A stretch of 64,000 nt of DNA from contig NZ_RKQF01000001.1 of assembly GCF_003814875.1 (NCBI RefSeq), positions 2,852,001 to 2,916,000 on the forward strand, written 5' to 3'. Each line of letters opens with the position of its first letter. Position 1 is the first letter of the stretch. The position numbers and the translations under genes are program-made. Positions 1 to 9,090 of this stretch are shown here, piece by piece. The notes beneath the pieces are model-generated. The model had not been told where the DNA came from, made no database searches, and saw only the letters and a list, made by a program, of their open reading frames with translations. This stretch comes from Streptomyces sp. Ag109_O5-1. Its GTDB lineage: Bacteria; Actinomycetota; Actinomycetes; Streptomycetales; Streptomycetaceae.

Positions 1-431
<431 letters not shown>

Positions 432-627
432 TCACCGGCCGAAAGCCTGGGGGGGTTAGGCCTCCGGCCGGGCCGGTTGAGGGCGATCGGGCACGGCCCC
501 TGGGGGGAAGCGACCGTGCCGCCGCCGTTGATGCCGAGCGGACATCGAGGAGGCCGGGAAGCGGCCGATGCCGCTCGGCGGATCCGGCGCCACGGATCCG
601 AATGAAACCAGGGAGAGTTGTAGACCT

Positions 628-681
628 GATCAACCGTCAACGTCAAGGCTGATCAAGGGAGTTGGGAAACCGATCAAGGGA
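628..681. repeat. Three GATCAA motifs at helical spacing
   Basis: GATCAA occurs at 628-633, 651-656 and 672-677. The last two are extended to GATCAAGGGA and start exactly 21 nt apart; the first lies 23 nt before the second. Same-face spacing upstream of a promoter is what activator or repressor iterons look like. No regulator is identified. Confidence 0.4.
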
Positions 682-736
682 ATACAAGGTCGGAACACAA
701 CTGACGCATATTCAACACCCTTTTTTCACAACTGTC

Positions 737-766
737 TTGACCCTGAAAAGTAACCGCCGGTAACTT
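737..766 (+). promoter_or_regulatory. Candidate promoter for the DUF6230/DUF6114 operon
   Basis: TTGACC (737-742) is followed after 18 nt by TAACTT (761-766), a good match to the principal-sigma consensus. It would give a 5' untranslated leader of roughly 130 nt before the start at 907. Predicted from sequence only. Confidence 0.45.
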
Positions 767-906
767 TCGGCGTGGCTACTGCTGCGTAACGAGAAAGCCC
801 TTGCGTCCGCCGGGAGTTGTGAGGAGGCGTGCGCGGCAGCCGCTGTCCGCGCCAGGACAACGGGCCACTGAAGCCCAACCCGCGTGACTAATGCATGGGA
901 GCAGAC

Positions 907-1605
907 ATGGCCTCGTCCCCGGACGTTCCGTCCGCCGACAACACGCCAGAGAACCCGGGAAGCGGTTCTCTTTCCGACACATCAGAGACCACCGGAACCA
1001 CCGGGGGGCAGCAGAGACGAGGACGGGTCCGGGCCCGCCGGGCCGCCGTCATGGCCGTGCCGGCCACGCTGGGCCTCGCCGGCCTCGCGATCCTGACCGC
1101 CCAGGGGGCGCTGGGGGTGTCGTTCTCCATCTCCGGCATGCCCTTCACGGTCACCGCCAAGTCGCTCGACGGCACCGGCTTCGAGCAGTTCGGCGCGCTC
1201 GACTCCATGGCCGACAACAGCCCGAACGCCGGTGACACCGGCGGTCAGGTGCTGGTCGTCACCTCCGCGATCAAGAACGCGACCCTGGACAGCCTGTGCC
1301 AGAGCGTCGACCTCGGCGGCACCAACCTGCTCATCAAGGCGGGCAGCGGCTCGTCGAAGGTGCAGGCGACCGACCTGACCACCGACTCGACCGAGCTGAC
1401 GGGCGACGCGTCCTTCAACAACATCGAGATCGGCAACGACGCGAGCACCCTCACCAAGGCCGGGGTCAAGGGACCTCTGGGCGTCTTCAGCCAGCAGGCC
1501 GACACCGTGCACATCGACAACCTGCGGCAGACCAACTACGCCACCACCGCCGGTGTGTTCAAGCTTCCCGGCCTGAAACTGAGCTTCAGCAGCTCGGGTT
1601 GCTGA
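907..1605 (+). CDS. DUF6230 family membrane-anchored protein
   Basis: The 232-residue protein has a charged N-terminus with an RRGRVRARR cluster, one membrane segment (about residues 45-70) and a long exposed domain rich in Thr, Ser and Asp that ends in an SSSGC tail. I recognise it as DUF6230, a streptomycete family of unknown function usually paired with DUF6114. ATG 907 is preferred over the in-frame ATG at 895 because GGGAG (898-902) sits 5 nt before 907, while nothing resembling a ribosome site precedes 895. The stop overlaps the next gene's start by one base (TGATG), so the two are translationally coupled. Confidence 0.85.
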   Translation: MASSPDVPSADNTPENPGSGSLSDTSETTGTTGGQQRRGRVRARRAAVMAVPATLGLAGLAILTAQGALGVSFSISGMPFTVTAKSLDGTGFEQFGALDSMADNSPNAGDTGGQVLVVTSAIKNATLDSLCQSVDLGGTNLLIKAGSGSSKVQATDLTTDSTELTGDASFNNIEIGNDASTLTKAGVKGPLGVFSQQADTVHIDNLRQTNYATTAGVFKLPGLKLSFSSSGC

Positions 1606-2057
1606 TGTCCGGCACAGACACTCCACATGAGGGGTGGCGGCCCGCCTTCCGCGGTTGGCGGGCCCGTCGGCCGTTCGTGGGCGGGCTGCTGCTGACCCTG
1701 GGCGGCACGTGGATCCTGCTCACGGAGAAGGCCTCGCTGAAGGTCGTCATCCATATCGGTATGACGGGTCTGGTGGGCTATCTGCTGCCGGTGGTCATGG
1801 TGGTGTGCGGCCTGCTGACCCTCTTCAGCCCTTCGCAGCGCCTCTTCTACTCCATCCTCGGCGTCCTCTGCTCGCTGGGCTCCTGGGTCACCTCCAACCT
1901 GGGCGGTTTCTTCATCGGCCTCGCCCTCGGGGCCGTCGGCAGCTGCATGATCTTCGGCTGGCTGCCGGACCAGGAGCCCCGCGTGAGCCGCCGGCAACGC
2001 CGCAAGGCCGCGCGGGTAAGCGCGCAGGGCATCGGGGACGGTGCGGAAGCAGTCTGA
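1605..2057 (+). CDS. DUF6114 family integral membrane protein
   Basis: The 150-residue protein has about four hydrophobic segments (near residues 25-43, 48-75, 80-98 and 102-120) and a basic C-terminus around RRQRRKAARV. It matches DUF6114, the usual downstream partner of DUF6230. The start codon shares a base with the previous stop, so both products are made together and probably act together in the membrane; the function is unknown. A strong terminator follows directly. Confidence 0.85.
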   Translation: MSGTDTPHEGWRPAFRGWRARRPFVGGLLLTLGGTWILLTEKASLKVVIHIGMTGLVGYLLPVVMVVCGLLTLFSPSQRLFYSILGVLCSLGSWVTSNLGGFFIGLALGAVGSCMIFGWLPDQEPRVSRRQRRKAARVSAQGIGDGAEAV

Positions 2058-2067
2058 GGCCACGGAT

Positions 2068-2097
2068 GAGGCGGACCGATGTGATTCGGTCCGCCTC
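2068..2097 (+). terminator. Terminator of the DUF6230/DUF6114 operon
   Basis: A perfect 12-bp stem (2068-2079 with 2086-2097) closes a 6-nt loop TGTGAT and is followed by TTCTGT. It starts 11 nt after the DUF6114 stop codon. Confidence 0.8.
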
Positions 2098-2253
2098 TTC
2101 TGTATGTGCGGGGGCCTGCACGGCGCCGGGCGCGGGTACGTCGAACAGGTGACTTGGGAACTTCTTTGCCGTTGTGGTGAGTTCATCGGGCAGTCGGGTG
2201 GCGTGGTGCCGTCCGGGTGTGAGTGATGAGTGCGGCGAAGGAGCGGCGGCTTC

Positions 2254-3219
2254 ATGGTGTTCAAACGGCTGCTGGGGGCGATCGGGATCGGTGGGCCCTC
2301 GGTGGACACGGTGCTGGACGGCGGTCCGGTGGTGCCCGGCGGGTCGGTGTCGGGGCGGGTGCGGTTGACGGGCGGCTCGGCTGCGGTGGAGGTCGAGCAC
2401 ATCGGCCTGGAACTGCTCGCGCGTGTGGAGGCGGAGCACGAGGAGGGGGAGAGCGAAGGCGCGGTCGTCTTCGAGCGGTTCACCCTGGGCGGCGGGTTCC
2501 GGCTCGGGGCGGAGGAAGAGCGGGAGGTCCCGTTCAGTGTGCCGCTGCCGTGGGAGACGCCGGTCACCGAACTTTACGGCCAGCCGCTGGGCATCGTGCT
2601 CGGTGTACGCACGGAGGTCGGGGTGGCCGGCGCCCGGGACAAGGGCGACCTGGACCCGCTCACCGTCGCACCGCTGCCGGTCCAGGAGGCGATCCTCGAA
2701 GCCCTGGGCCGGCTGGGCTTCGGCTTCCGCTCGGCGGATCTGGAGTACGGCCGGATCGGCGGCACGGGTCAGCAGCTGCCGTTCTACCAGGAGGTCGAGC
2801 TGACCCCGGCGCCGCAGTACGCACCCGCGGTCGGCGAGATCGAGCTGACTTTCCTCGCCTCCCCCGCCGGCCTGGAGGTCGTCCTGGAGGCGGACAAGCG
2901 CGGCGGCCCGTCCTCCTCCGGGCATGACACGCTGACCCGCTTCACGGTGCGCCACGAGGACGCCCACGCCCTCGACTGGAGCGCCGAGGTCGACGGCTGG
3001 ATCCACCAGCTGATCGCCCACCGCGAGGCCTACGGCGCCCATGCGACCTACGGTCACGGCCACGGCGGACACCATGACGACCAGCACGACTCCGGTCCGG
3101 GCCTGGGCACGGCGGTCGCCGCGGGTGCGGCCGGCCTGGCGCTGGGCGTGGTCGGCGGGATGGTGGCAGCCGAGGTGGTCGACGAGATCGGGGACTTCTT
3201 CGAGGGGGACGAGGACTAG
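2254..3219 (+). CDS. Spo0M-like sporulation control protein
   Basis: The 321-residue protein begins MVFKRLLGAIGIGGPSVDTV and shows the beta-rich, arrestin-like N-terminal domain of the Spo0M family (about residues 1-240). In Bacillus, Spo0M affects entry into sporulation; in Streptomyces the role is inferred by family only. The C-terminus is distinctive: a His/Gly-rich stretch (HGHGGHHDDQHD), a Gly/Ala-rich hydrophobic segment and an acidic tail, which may bind metal or associate with membrane. ATG 2254 is chosen because AAGGAG (2238-2243) lies about 10 nt upstream; a GTG at 2230 in frame has no ribosome site. Confidence 0.85.
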   Translation: MVFKRLLGAIGIGGPSVDTVLDGGPVVPGGSVSGRVRLTGGSAAVEVEHIGLELLARVEAEHEEGESEGAVVFERFTLGGGFRLGAEEEREVPFSVPLPWETPVTELYGQPLGIVLGVRTEVGVAGARDKGDLDPLTVAPLPVQEAILEALGRLGFGFRSADLEYGRIGGTGQQLPFYQEVELTPAPQYAPAVGEIELTFLASPAGLEVVLEADKRGGPSSSGHDTLTRFTVRHEDAHALDWSAEVDGWIHQLIAHREAYGAHATYGHGHGGHHDDQHDSGPGLGTAVAAGAAGLALGVVGGMVAAEVVDEIGDFFEGDED

Positions 3220-3239
3220 GAGCTGTCCGGCGCCCGGTG

Positions 3240-3509
3240 TCAGCCGGCGGTGGCCGTCGGCTCGGCGGCCGGCCTGGGCTGCGGCTGCACCGGGGTCGCG
3301 GTCGGCTCCCCCGCCATCTGTACCGACGTCGGCTCCACCGGCGCCCCGGGCGCCTTGTCGGACTTCATGGCCTTCGCCTCGCTCTTGAGGACGCGCAGCG
3401 ACCTGCCCAGGGCCCGGGCGGTGTCGGGCAGCTTCCGGGAACCGAAGAGCACGATGAGGACGAGCGCGACGATCAGCAGGTGCCAGGGTTCGAGTCCGTT
3501 GCGGAGCAT
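3240..3509 (-). CDS. tatA: Sec-independent translocase TatA-type protein
   Basis: The 89-residue protein has a short periplasmic N-terminus, one membrane helix ([13 protein letters not shown]) with the hinge [18 protein letters not shown], and a Pro/Thr/Ala-rich cytoplasmic tail. This is the TatA/TatE layout: membrane helix, FG hinge and amphipathic helix. TatA oligomers form the pore for folded twin-arginine substrates. GGAGGGGGG precedes ATG 3507-3509. It converges on Spo0M with a 20-nt gap. No tatC is visible nearby, so it may be an extra TatA copy. Confidence 0.85.
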   Translation of the reverse strand: MLRNGLEPWHLLIVALVLIVLFGSRKLPDTARALGRSLRVLKSEAKAMKSDKAPGAPVEPTSVQMAGEPTATPVQPQPRPAAEPTATAG

Positions 3510-3600
3510 GACCGCCCCCCTCCGTTTCTCACGTTGTCCGGTACTTGCGCGACTGTACAACCCGGGTGGGAAACGGTGCCTGAACACTGGGCCACGGCTG

Positions 3601-6273
3601 TCAGCGCTGACGGCGGCCGTGTCGTGCCCGCAGCGCCCGCAGCGCCAGGGTGTACAGCCCCAGGACGGCGGCAAGCAGCAGATGACAGGCGGGCGGCAGC
3701 CCGGTCATGCCCAGGGCCGCGCCCAGCGGGCTGGGCGGGAGCAGCAGGCCGACGGCGGCAAGTGCGGTGGCGGCCCGGCCGATGGGGCCTGGGCGGGTGC
3801 CGCCGCGCAGCAGGAACATCACCAGGGCCTGGGTGAGAAGGTTCTCGGTGAACCAGGCCGAGTGGAAGACGGCCTCGTCGTTCAGGGCGTCCGGGCCGTG
3901 CAGCGCCAGGGCGAGGACGCCGAAGGTCGCGAGGTCGGCGATCGCGTTGAGTACGCCGAAGCCGGTGATGAATCGCAGGAAGGCGCGTGGCCGCAGCACG
4001 GTCGGGCGGCGCAGTGCCGCCGGGCCGGGGCGGTCGTGGGCGAAGGCGAGTTGGGCGGCGTCGAAGCAGAGGTTCTGGGTGAGCACCTGGGCCGGCAGCA
4101 TCGGCAGAAAGGGCAGGAGCAGGCCGGCGGAGAGCATCGCGAGGATGTTGCCGAGGTTGGAGGAGAGCGTGACGCGGAGATAGGTGGCGATGTTGGCGCT
4201 GCTGCGCCGGCCGGCCGTGACGGCGTGCCCGATCGCGCCGAGGTCCTTCTCGGCGAGCACGACGTCGGCGGTCTCACGGGCGAGGTCCACGGCGGTGCGG
4301 GGGGCGATGCCCACGTCGGCCGCGCGCAACGCGGGAATGTCGTTGACCCCGTCACCGAGGAACCCGACGGTGTGCCCGGCGGCACGCAGCCCGGCGACGA
4401 TCCGGGCCTTGTCCTCGGGAGTGCACCGGGCGACGACGGTGGGCACCTGGACCGGGCCGACGCCCTCCGGCCCGGCGCCCTCCAACCCCGACACGCTTCC
4501 GGCCCGCCCGGCACCGCCCAACCCGGCACCGGCCCACCTGGCGTCGGCCCGCCCGGCACCAGCGCCCGCACCGGCACCCGCACCCGCCGCCTCTTCCACC
4601 CCCCGCCGCAGCACGTCCGCCGCCGTCTCCACCTCGACGGTCCCCAACCCCAGATCGCGGCAGGCCCGTGCGGCCGTGGCCGGGTGGTCGCCGGTCAGGA
4701 TCCGGACGGTGATGCCGAGGTCGGTCAGGCCGCGCAGCGCCTCGGCGGCGCCGGGAGCGAGGGCGTCGCGGAAGGTGAGCAGACCTCGGAAGGTGAGGCC
4801 GTGCTCGTCGGCGGCGGTGTAGGGGCGGGTGCGGGCGGGGCGTTCGGCGGTGGCGACGGCGAGGACGCGCAGGCCGGCGTCGGCCTCGCGGGCGGCGAGG
4901 GCGAGCAGGCGCTCGCGTTCGGCGGGGTCCAGGTCGCAGCGGTCGAGTACGTCCTCGGCTGCGCCCTTGGTGACCAGTGCATGGGTGCCGAGGGCCGTGC
5001 CGGTGACGACGGCGGTCGCGGTGCGCCGCTCGGGGTCGAAGGGAACGGCGCCGACGCCGTCGTACTCCTCCCCCACCGGCCCGGCCGCCGCGAGCAGGGC
5101 CTCGTCGAGGGCGTCGGGAGCGGGCAGTTCGGCGAGCTGGAGGGTCCACCAGGCGCCGACGGCTGCCCAGCGCAGCACCTCGGGATCGTCCTCGCCGTCG
5201 GGTCCGAGCGCGCGTTCGACGACGGGGCGGTCCTGGGTGAGGGTGCCGGTCTTGTCGAGGCAGAGCACATCGGCCGCGCCCAGGTCGTGCAGCGCGGGCA
5301 GCCGTCGTACGACGACCCGGTGGGCGCGAGCCAGCAGGGCGGCGCCCCGTGCCAGGCAGGTGGTGACGATCACCGGGAGCATCTCGGGGGTGAGCCCGAC
5401 GGCGACCGCGACCGCGAACGGCAGCGTCTCCAGGCCGCGGCCGCGCAGGGCGGCGTTGGACATCAGGACCAGCGGCGGGGTGAGCAGCATGAACCGGATG
5501 AGCACCCAGGAGATGCCGTGCACGGACCGGTCGAAGGCACTCGCCTCCCGCCGCCCGCCCGACTCGCCCTGTACGGCGGCGAACCGGGTCCGCTCCCCCG
5601 TCGCCACCACGACCGCCGTGGCACTGCCCGAGGCCACCCCGCTGCCCTGGAAGCAGAGGTACGGCTCGTCGAAGGGGCCGCGGTCCGCGGGTTCGGGAAC
5701 TTCGGAAACCTCGGGAACATCGACGGCTGCCTTGGCCACGGGCGCCGACTCACCGGTGAGCACGGCCTGGTGCACGGTCAGCCCACGGGCGCGCAGGAGT
5801 CGTACGTCGGCCGGGACCAGGTCGCCGGGGCCCAGCCGTACGACATCGCCCGGGACCAGCTCGCCGACCGGGACCTCACGGGCCTGCGGCTCCGCGTCCT
5901 CCTGGCCGCGGCGCAGCACGGTGGCGGTGCCGGCGACCAGTTCGCGCAGGGCCGCCAGCGAGCGGTCGGCGCGGTGTTCACCGGCGGCGCGCAGCCCGCA
6001 GCTGACCGCGACCAGGGCGAGGATCACGACAGCCGTGCCCCAGGAGGCGACGAGGGCGGAGACCAGGCCCAGGGCGAGAAGGACGGCGGTGAAGGGGTCG
6101 CGCAGGGCGCGGGCACAGCGACGCGGCCAGGAGGCGTTGTGCGGGTGGGGCGCGGTGTTCTCGCCGGCGTCGGCGAGCCGGGCCGCGGCCTCGGACTCGG
6201 TCAGCCCGCGCGGTCCCGTGTCCAGCCGGCGCAGCACCTGCAGCGAGGTGGCGGCCCCCCGCTCAGAGGCCAC
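3601..6273 (-). CDS. mgtA: P-type ATPase, MgtA-like (P3B) Mg2+ transporter
   Basis: About 890 residues with all core P-type motifs: TGES in the actuator domain, DKTGTLT phosphorylation site, TGD, and [16 protein letters not shown] hinge. The membrane motif [19 protein letters not shown] is typical of P3B Mg2+ importers rather than heavy-metal P1B pumps, and no N-terminal metal-binding CxxC domain is present. A GTG at 6271-6273 overlaps the ArsR gene by 11 bp and is the best start; no clear ribosome site exists, so coupled translation is likely. A low-complexity Gly/Ala insert (about residues 565-610) lies between the TGD and GDGVND motifs. Expression is probably set by the co-transcribed ArsR protein. 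Confidence 0.8.
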   Translation of the reverse strand: MASERGAATSLQVLRRLDTGPRGLTESEAAARLADAGENTAPHPHNASWPRRCARALRDPFTAVLLALGLVSALVASWGTAVVILALVAVSCGLRAAGEHRADRSLAALRELVAGTATVLRRGQEDAEPQAREVPVGELVPGDVVRLGPGDLVPADVRLLRARGLTVHQAVLTGESAPVAKAAVDVPEVSEVPEPADRGPFDEPYLCFQGSGVASGSATAVVVATGERTRFAAVQGESGGRREASAFDRSVHGISWVLIRFMLLTPPLVLMSNAALRGRGLETLPFAVAVAVGLTPEMLPVIVTTCLARGAALLARAHRVVVRRLPALHDLGAADVLCLDKTGTLTQDRPVVERALGPDGEDDPEVLRWAAVGAWWTLQLAELPAPDALDEALLAAAGPVGEEYDGVGAVPFDPERRTATAVVTGTALGTHALVTKGAAEDVLDRCDLDPAERERLLALAAREADAGLRVLAVATAERPARTRPYTAADEHGLTFRGLLTFRDALAPGAAEALRGLTDLGITVRILTGDHPATAARACRDLGLGTVEVETAADVLRRGVEEAAGAGAGAGAGAGRADARWAGAGLGGAGRAGSVSGLEGAGPEGVGPVQVPTVVARCTPEDKARIVAGLRAAGHTVGFLGDGVNDIPALRAADVGIAPRTAVDLARETADVVLAEKDLGAIGHAVTAGRRSSANIATYLRVTLSSNLGNILAMLSAGLLLPFLPMLPAQVLTQNLCFDAAQLAFAHDRPGPAALRRPTVLRPRAFLRFITGFGVLNAIADLATFGVLALALHGPDALNDEAVFHSAWFTENLLTQALVMFLLRGGTRPGPIGRAATALAAVGLLLPPSPLGAALGMTGLPPACHLLLAAVLGLYTLALRALRARHGRRQR

Positions 6274-6625
6274 GGAGCCGGCGGGGGGCCGGAAGCTCGG
6301 CGCCGGTGGTACGGGCGGCGAGGCGGTCGACGAGAAGTCGTACGACGTCGACGACGTCCGGGTCGTCCACCAGGTACACCTGGCGGCGGCCCTCCCGGCG
6401 GGAGCGGACGAGGCCGGCGAGTTTGAGCTTGGTGAGGTGCTGGCTGACGGCGGGCAGCGCGCCGCCGACCCGCTCGGCGAGGCCGGTGACATCGCTCTCG
6501 CCCTGAGCCAGGGCCCAGACAATATGCAGCCGGGCGGGCGAGGCGAGCAGTCCGAAGGACGCGGCCGCTTCCGTGAGTACGTCCACGGAGGGGTCCTCGT
6601 AGCCGCTGCCGGGCCCTGTCGCCAC
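6263..6625 (-). CDS. ArsR/SmtB family winged-helix regulator
   Basis: The 120-residue protein has the ArsR fold: SPARLHIVWALAQGE, recognition region ALPAVSQHLTKLKLAGLV, and wing RSRREGRRQVYLV. It contains no cysteine, and the alpha-5 region (DDPDVVDVVRLLVDRL) has Asp but no His, so neither classical CxC nor His-rich metal sites are present. It precedes and overlaps the P-type ATPase gene, so it most likely controls that pump. What it senses is unclear. Confidence 0.85.
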   Translation of the reverse strand: MATGPGSGYEDPSVDVLTEAAASFGLLASPARLHIVWALAQGESDVTGLAERVGGALPAVSQHLTKLKLAGLVRSRREGRRQVYLVDDPDVVDVVRLLVDRLAARTTGAELPAPRRLRGL

Positions 6626-6717
6626 CGTCGTACTCCTCCTGTCCCCACGTCCGAGGGACCCGTCCCGATCGAAGGCACCAGTCTAGGGCGCGGGAACTTA
6701 TCGGCCGCCGCATCAGT

Positions 6718-6735
6718 TTCTACGTTGTTGTAGAA
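6718..6735. promoter_or_regulatory. Inverted repeat in the arsR/terB divergent region
   Basis: TTCTAC (6718-6723) and GTAGAA (6730-6735) form a perfect inverted repeat with a 6-nt spacer. It lies in the 150-bp gap between the divergent ArsR and TerB genes and is the most operator-like element there. Binding is inferred, not shown. Confidence 0.4.
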
Positions 6736-6775
6736 GTTGTTTTCTGGCAAGCACAGATGAGATCGAGGAGTTCGC

Positions 6776-7231
6776 ATGGCCCTGTGGGACCGCATCAAGG
6801 ATTCCGCGACGCAGATGCAGACCCAGCTCGTGGCAAAGAAGAACGACCTGAAGAGCGGTGCGTTCCGCGACGCGAGCATGGCGATGTGCGCGCTCGTGGC
6901 GGCCGCCGACGGCAGCATCGACCCGGCGGAGCGGCAGCGGGTCGCCCAGCTCATCGCCACCAACGAGGTGTTGCAGAACTTCCCGGCGGACGACCTGCGC
7001 CGCCGTTTCGAGGAGAACCTGAACAAACTGACCACCGATTTCGCCTTCGGCAAGGTGAGCGTGCTCCAGGAGATCGCCAAGGCGAAGAAGAAGCCGGCCG
7101 AGGCGCGTGCCGTCATCCAGATCGGCATCGTGATCGGCGGCGCGGACGGCGACTTCGACAAGACGGAGCAGGCCGTGGTGCGCGAGGCGTGCTACACGCT
7201 GGACCTGCCGCCGCACGAGTTCGACCTCTGA
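6776..7231 (+). CDS. TerB-like tellurite resistance family protein
   Basis: The 151-residue protein is all-helical with two acidic TerB signatures: VAAADGSIDPAERQRVAQLI and IVIGGADGDFDKTEQAVV. These Asp-rich loops bind metal in TerB. It lacks a signal peptide and should be cytoplasmic. GAGGAG lies 7 nt before ATG 6776. TerB proteins take part in tellurite and general envelope stress systems, but no other ter gene is adjacent, so the role here is open. It is divergent from the ArsR-ATPase pair. Confidence 0.85.
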   Translation: MALWDRIKDSATQMQTQLVAKKNDLKSGAFRDASMAMCALVAAADGSIDPAERQRVAQLIATNEVLQNFPADDLRRRFEENLNKLTTDFAFGKVSVLQEIAKAKKKPAEARAVIQIGIVIGGADGDFDKTEQAVVREACYTLDLPPHEFDL

Positions 7232-7256
7232 CCGGCGCCACCGGGACGAGGACGTC

Positions 7257-7484
7257 TCACATCCGTCGGCCGTCCGGGTAGGTACTGCCCAGGACGGCCA
7301 CGCCCAGTGTCGCCCCCAGTTGCTGTACGGCGTTCAGCGCTCCCGCCGCCGAGCCGGCCTCCTGGGGGCGCAACGGCTTCAGGACCAGGCCGTACGGCAT
7401 CATGCGGCGCCGGGCACCGCGCCGGCCCGACAGCCAGGACGACACCGCGAGCCCGATCGACCACGGTGTGTGTGACGGAATCAC
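7257..7484 (-). pseudogene. Relic of a DHA2-type MFS drug transporter
   Basis: A 75-codon frame contains PLRPQEAGSAAGALNAVQQL followed by GATLGVAVLGS, which matches the conserved EAGxAxGxLNxxxQLGxxLGVAVLG region of 14-helix EmrB/QacA-type transporters. Everything before and after this segment is missing, and the flanking frames are not transporter-like. It is a decayed remnant, not a working gene. Confidence 0.65.
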
Positions 7485-7515
7485 ACGCGTTGAGTGGTGG
7501 CTGCGGGTGAGTGGG

Positions 7516-7579
7516 GGCTGGTCGCGCCCACGCGGCGGAGCCGCATATCGATAGAGCCCCGCGCCCCTTGCGGGGCGCT
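7516..7579. repeat. Dispersed 64-bp repeat, copy 1
   Basis: This matches 14409-14472 at 59 of 64 positions in the same orientation. It contains a hairpin with arms GCGCCCC (7561-7567) and GGGGCGC (7572-7578), so it may also act as a terminator. It belongs to the GC-rich intergenic repeat family seen elsewhere in the window. Confidence 0.8.
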
Positions 7580-7581
7580 GT

Positions 7582-9066
7582 TCACAGGTCGGCCAGGAGT
7601 GGCAGCAACTCCACCGCCGTCGCCACGTCCCCCGTCAAGGCCCGGTCCTCCATGTCCGTCGGCAGCGCGGCCGCCGCCGCCTCGAAAGCCGGGATCCTCG
7701 GCCGCACCGGTGCCAGTCTCAACGCCCGTACCGCCACCACCAGTTCGCACGCCAGGACCACGCCGTACGCCTCGGTCGCCCGTTCCGTCTGGCTTGCCGC
7801 CTGGCCCGCGAAGCTTGCCGCTTCCTCCAGGCCGTGGGAGAGGACGGTGTGGCCGGCCGATGCCGGGGTTGCGCTCGAACGGATCTCGGCCAGAGCCGAG
7901 TTGGCCGTGTACTCCAGGATCATCGTGCCCGAGCTGCTCGCTGGGCCCGCGGTCAGGAAGGGCGGGAGGCCCGTGAGGTCGGCGCGGCTCAGGGCCTGGA
8001 GGCGGGCCACGGAGAGCTGGGCGGTCTGGAGGACGGCGAGGTCGAGGCCGTCCAGGGCCAGTGCGAGCGGTGCCGCGAAGAAGCCGCCGTGGTGGTAGAC
8101 GTTGCCGTCGGGGGCCAGCACGGGGTTCTCCGTGGGGCAGTTGATCTCCGTCTCGATGATGTGGCGCAGGGCGTCGGCCGCTTCGAGGGTTGCCCCGTGG
8201 ACCTGCGGGAAGGCACGGAAGCCGTAGGGGTCCTGGATGCGGCGGCCGGTGGTGAGGGGCCGGTCGGGGATCGCGAGCAGGCGTCGTATCTCCGCCGCCA
8301 CCCGGGCCGGGCCGGGGTACGGGCGCAGGGCGTGCACCTCGGCTGCGTAGGCCTCGGGGGATCCGGAGACGGCGGCCAGGGAGAGTGCGGCCACCGCGTG
8401 CGTCGCCCGCAGGAGGACGTCCAGGTCGTGGCAGGCCAGTGCGGCCCGGCCCAGTACCAGGGCGTTGCTGCTCAGCAACGCCAGCGAGTCGCCGGGGCGG
8501 AGGGCAACGGGGGTGGGCAGTTCGGCGTCGGGGGACGCCGTGAGCCAGGGGCGTTCGCCGATCAGGGTCAGTCCGGTCTGGGCCAGGGCCGTCAGATCGC
8601 CGGTGCCCACACCGCCGTACGCGTTGACCGCGGGGTGCACACCGAGGCGGAGGGCTTCGGCGAGCGCCGTGACGAAGGACGGATGGATGCCGGAGCCGGC
8701 GGCGAGGAGCTGGTTGGCCCGGACCGCCATCAACGCGCGGGCCTGGCGGGGCGGGAGCAGGGGGCCGGCACCGCCGGCGTGGCTGCGCAGCAGGCGCAGA
8801 GTGTGGCCGGCCGCGTCGGACGGGTCGACGGTGACGGAGCGGTGGGCGCCGACGCCCGTGCCGCGGCCGTACCAATGCCCCTGTGAGGCGATGTCGTTGG
8901 CGGTCTCATGGGCGCGACGGACCCGGTCGAGCGCCTCGGGCGGTACGACCGGGTCGGCAACAGCGTCGGCGAGCCGGACGAGTCCGGTCAGGCCGAGGCC
9001 GTTGCCGTCGAGTACGACCGAGGAGTGCGGGGGCACCTGTCTCGGTACGTCGGTGGCGCTGTCCAA
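7582..9066 (-). CDS. Aromatic amino acid ammonia-lyase-like protein with altered MIO triad
   Basis: About 494 residues with the HAL/PAL fold: WYGRGTGVG (equivalent of YGVNTGFG), QDPYGFRAFPQVHG and a TEINCPTENPVL region. In active enzymes an Ala-Ser-Gly triad just before Asp-Leu cyclises to the MIO cofactor; here the position reads VGTGDLTALA, giving Gly-Thr-Gly. Deamination may therefore be lost or changed. It lies 24 nt after the binding-protein gene on the same strand, so the two form an operon. The assigned start is TTG 9066; a GTG about ten codons later is possible. Confidence 0.75.
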   Translation of the reverse strand: MDSATDVPRQVPPHSSVVLDGNGLGLTGLVRLADAVADPVVPPEALDRVRRAHETANDIASQGHWYGRGTGVGAHRSVTVDPSDAAGHTLRLLRSHAGGAGPLLPPRQARALMAVRANQLLAAGSGIHPSFVTALAEALRLGVHPAVNAYGGVGTGDLTALAQTGLTLIGERPWLTASPDAELPTPVALRPGDSLALLSSNALVLGRAALACHDLDVLLRATHAVAALSLAAVSGSPEAYAAEVHALRPYPGPARVAAEIRRLLAIPDRPLTTGRRIQDPYGFRAFPQVHGATLEAADALRHIIETEINCPTENPVLAPDGNVYHHGGFFAAPLALALDGLDLAVLQTAQLSVARLQALSRADLTGLPPFLTAGPASSSGTMILEYTANSALAEIRSSATPASAGHTVLSHGLEEAASFAGQAASQTERATEAYGVVLACELVVAVRALRLAPVRPRIPAFEAAAAALPTDMEDRALTGDVATAVELLPLLADL

Positions 9067-9090
9067 GGGAGAAGGGGAGCCAGACGCCGG

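Noticed and set aside
3250..6426. Very long open frame on the plus strand opposite the P-type ATPase
   Set aside because: It is antisense to a protein with all P-type motifs; its translation is low-complexity Gly/Arg-rich, as expected from high GC.
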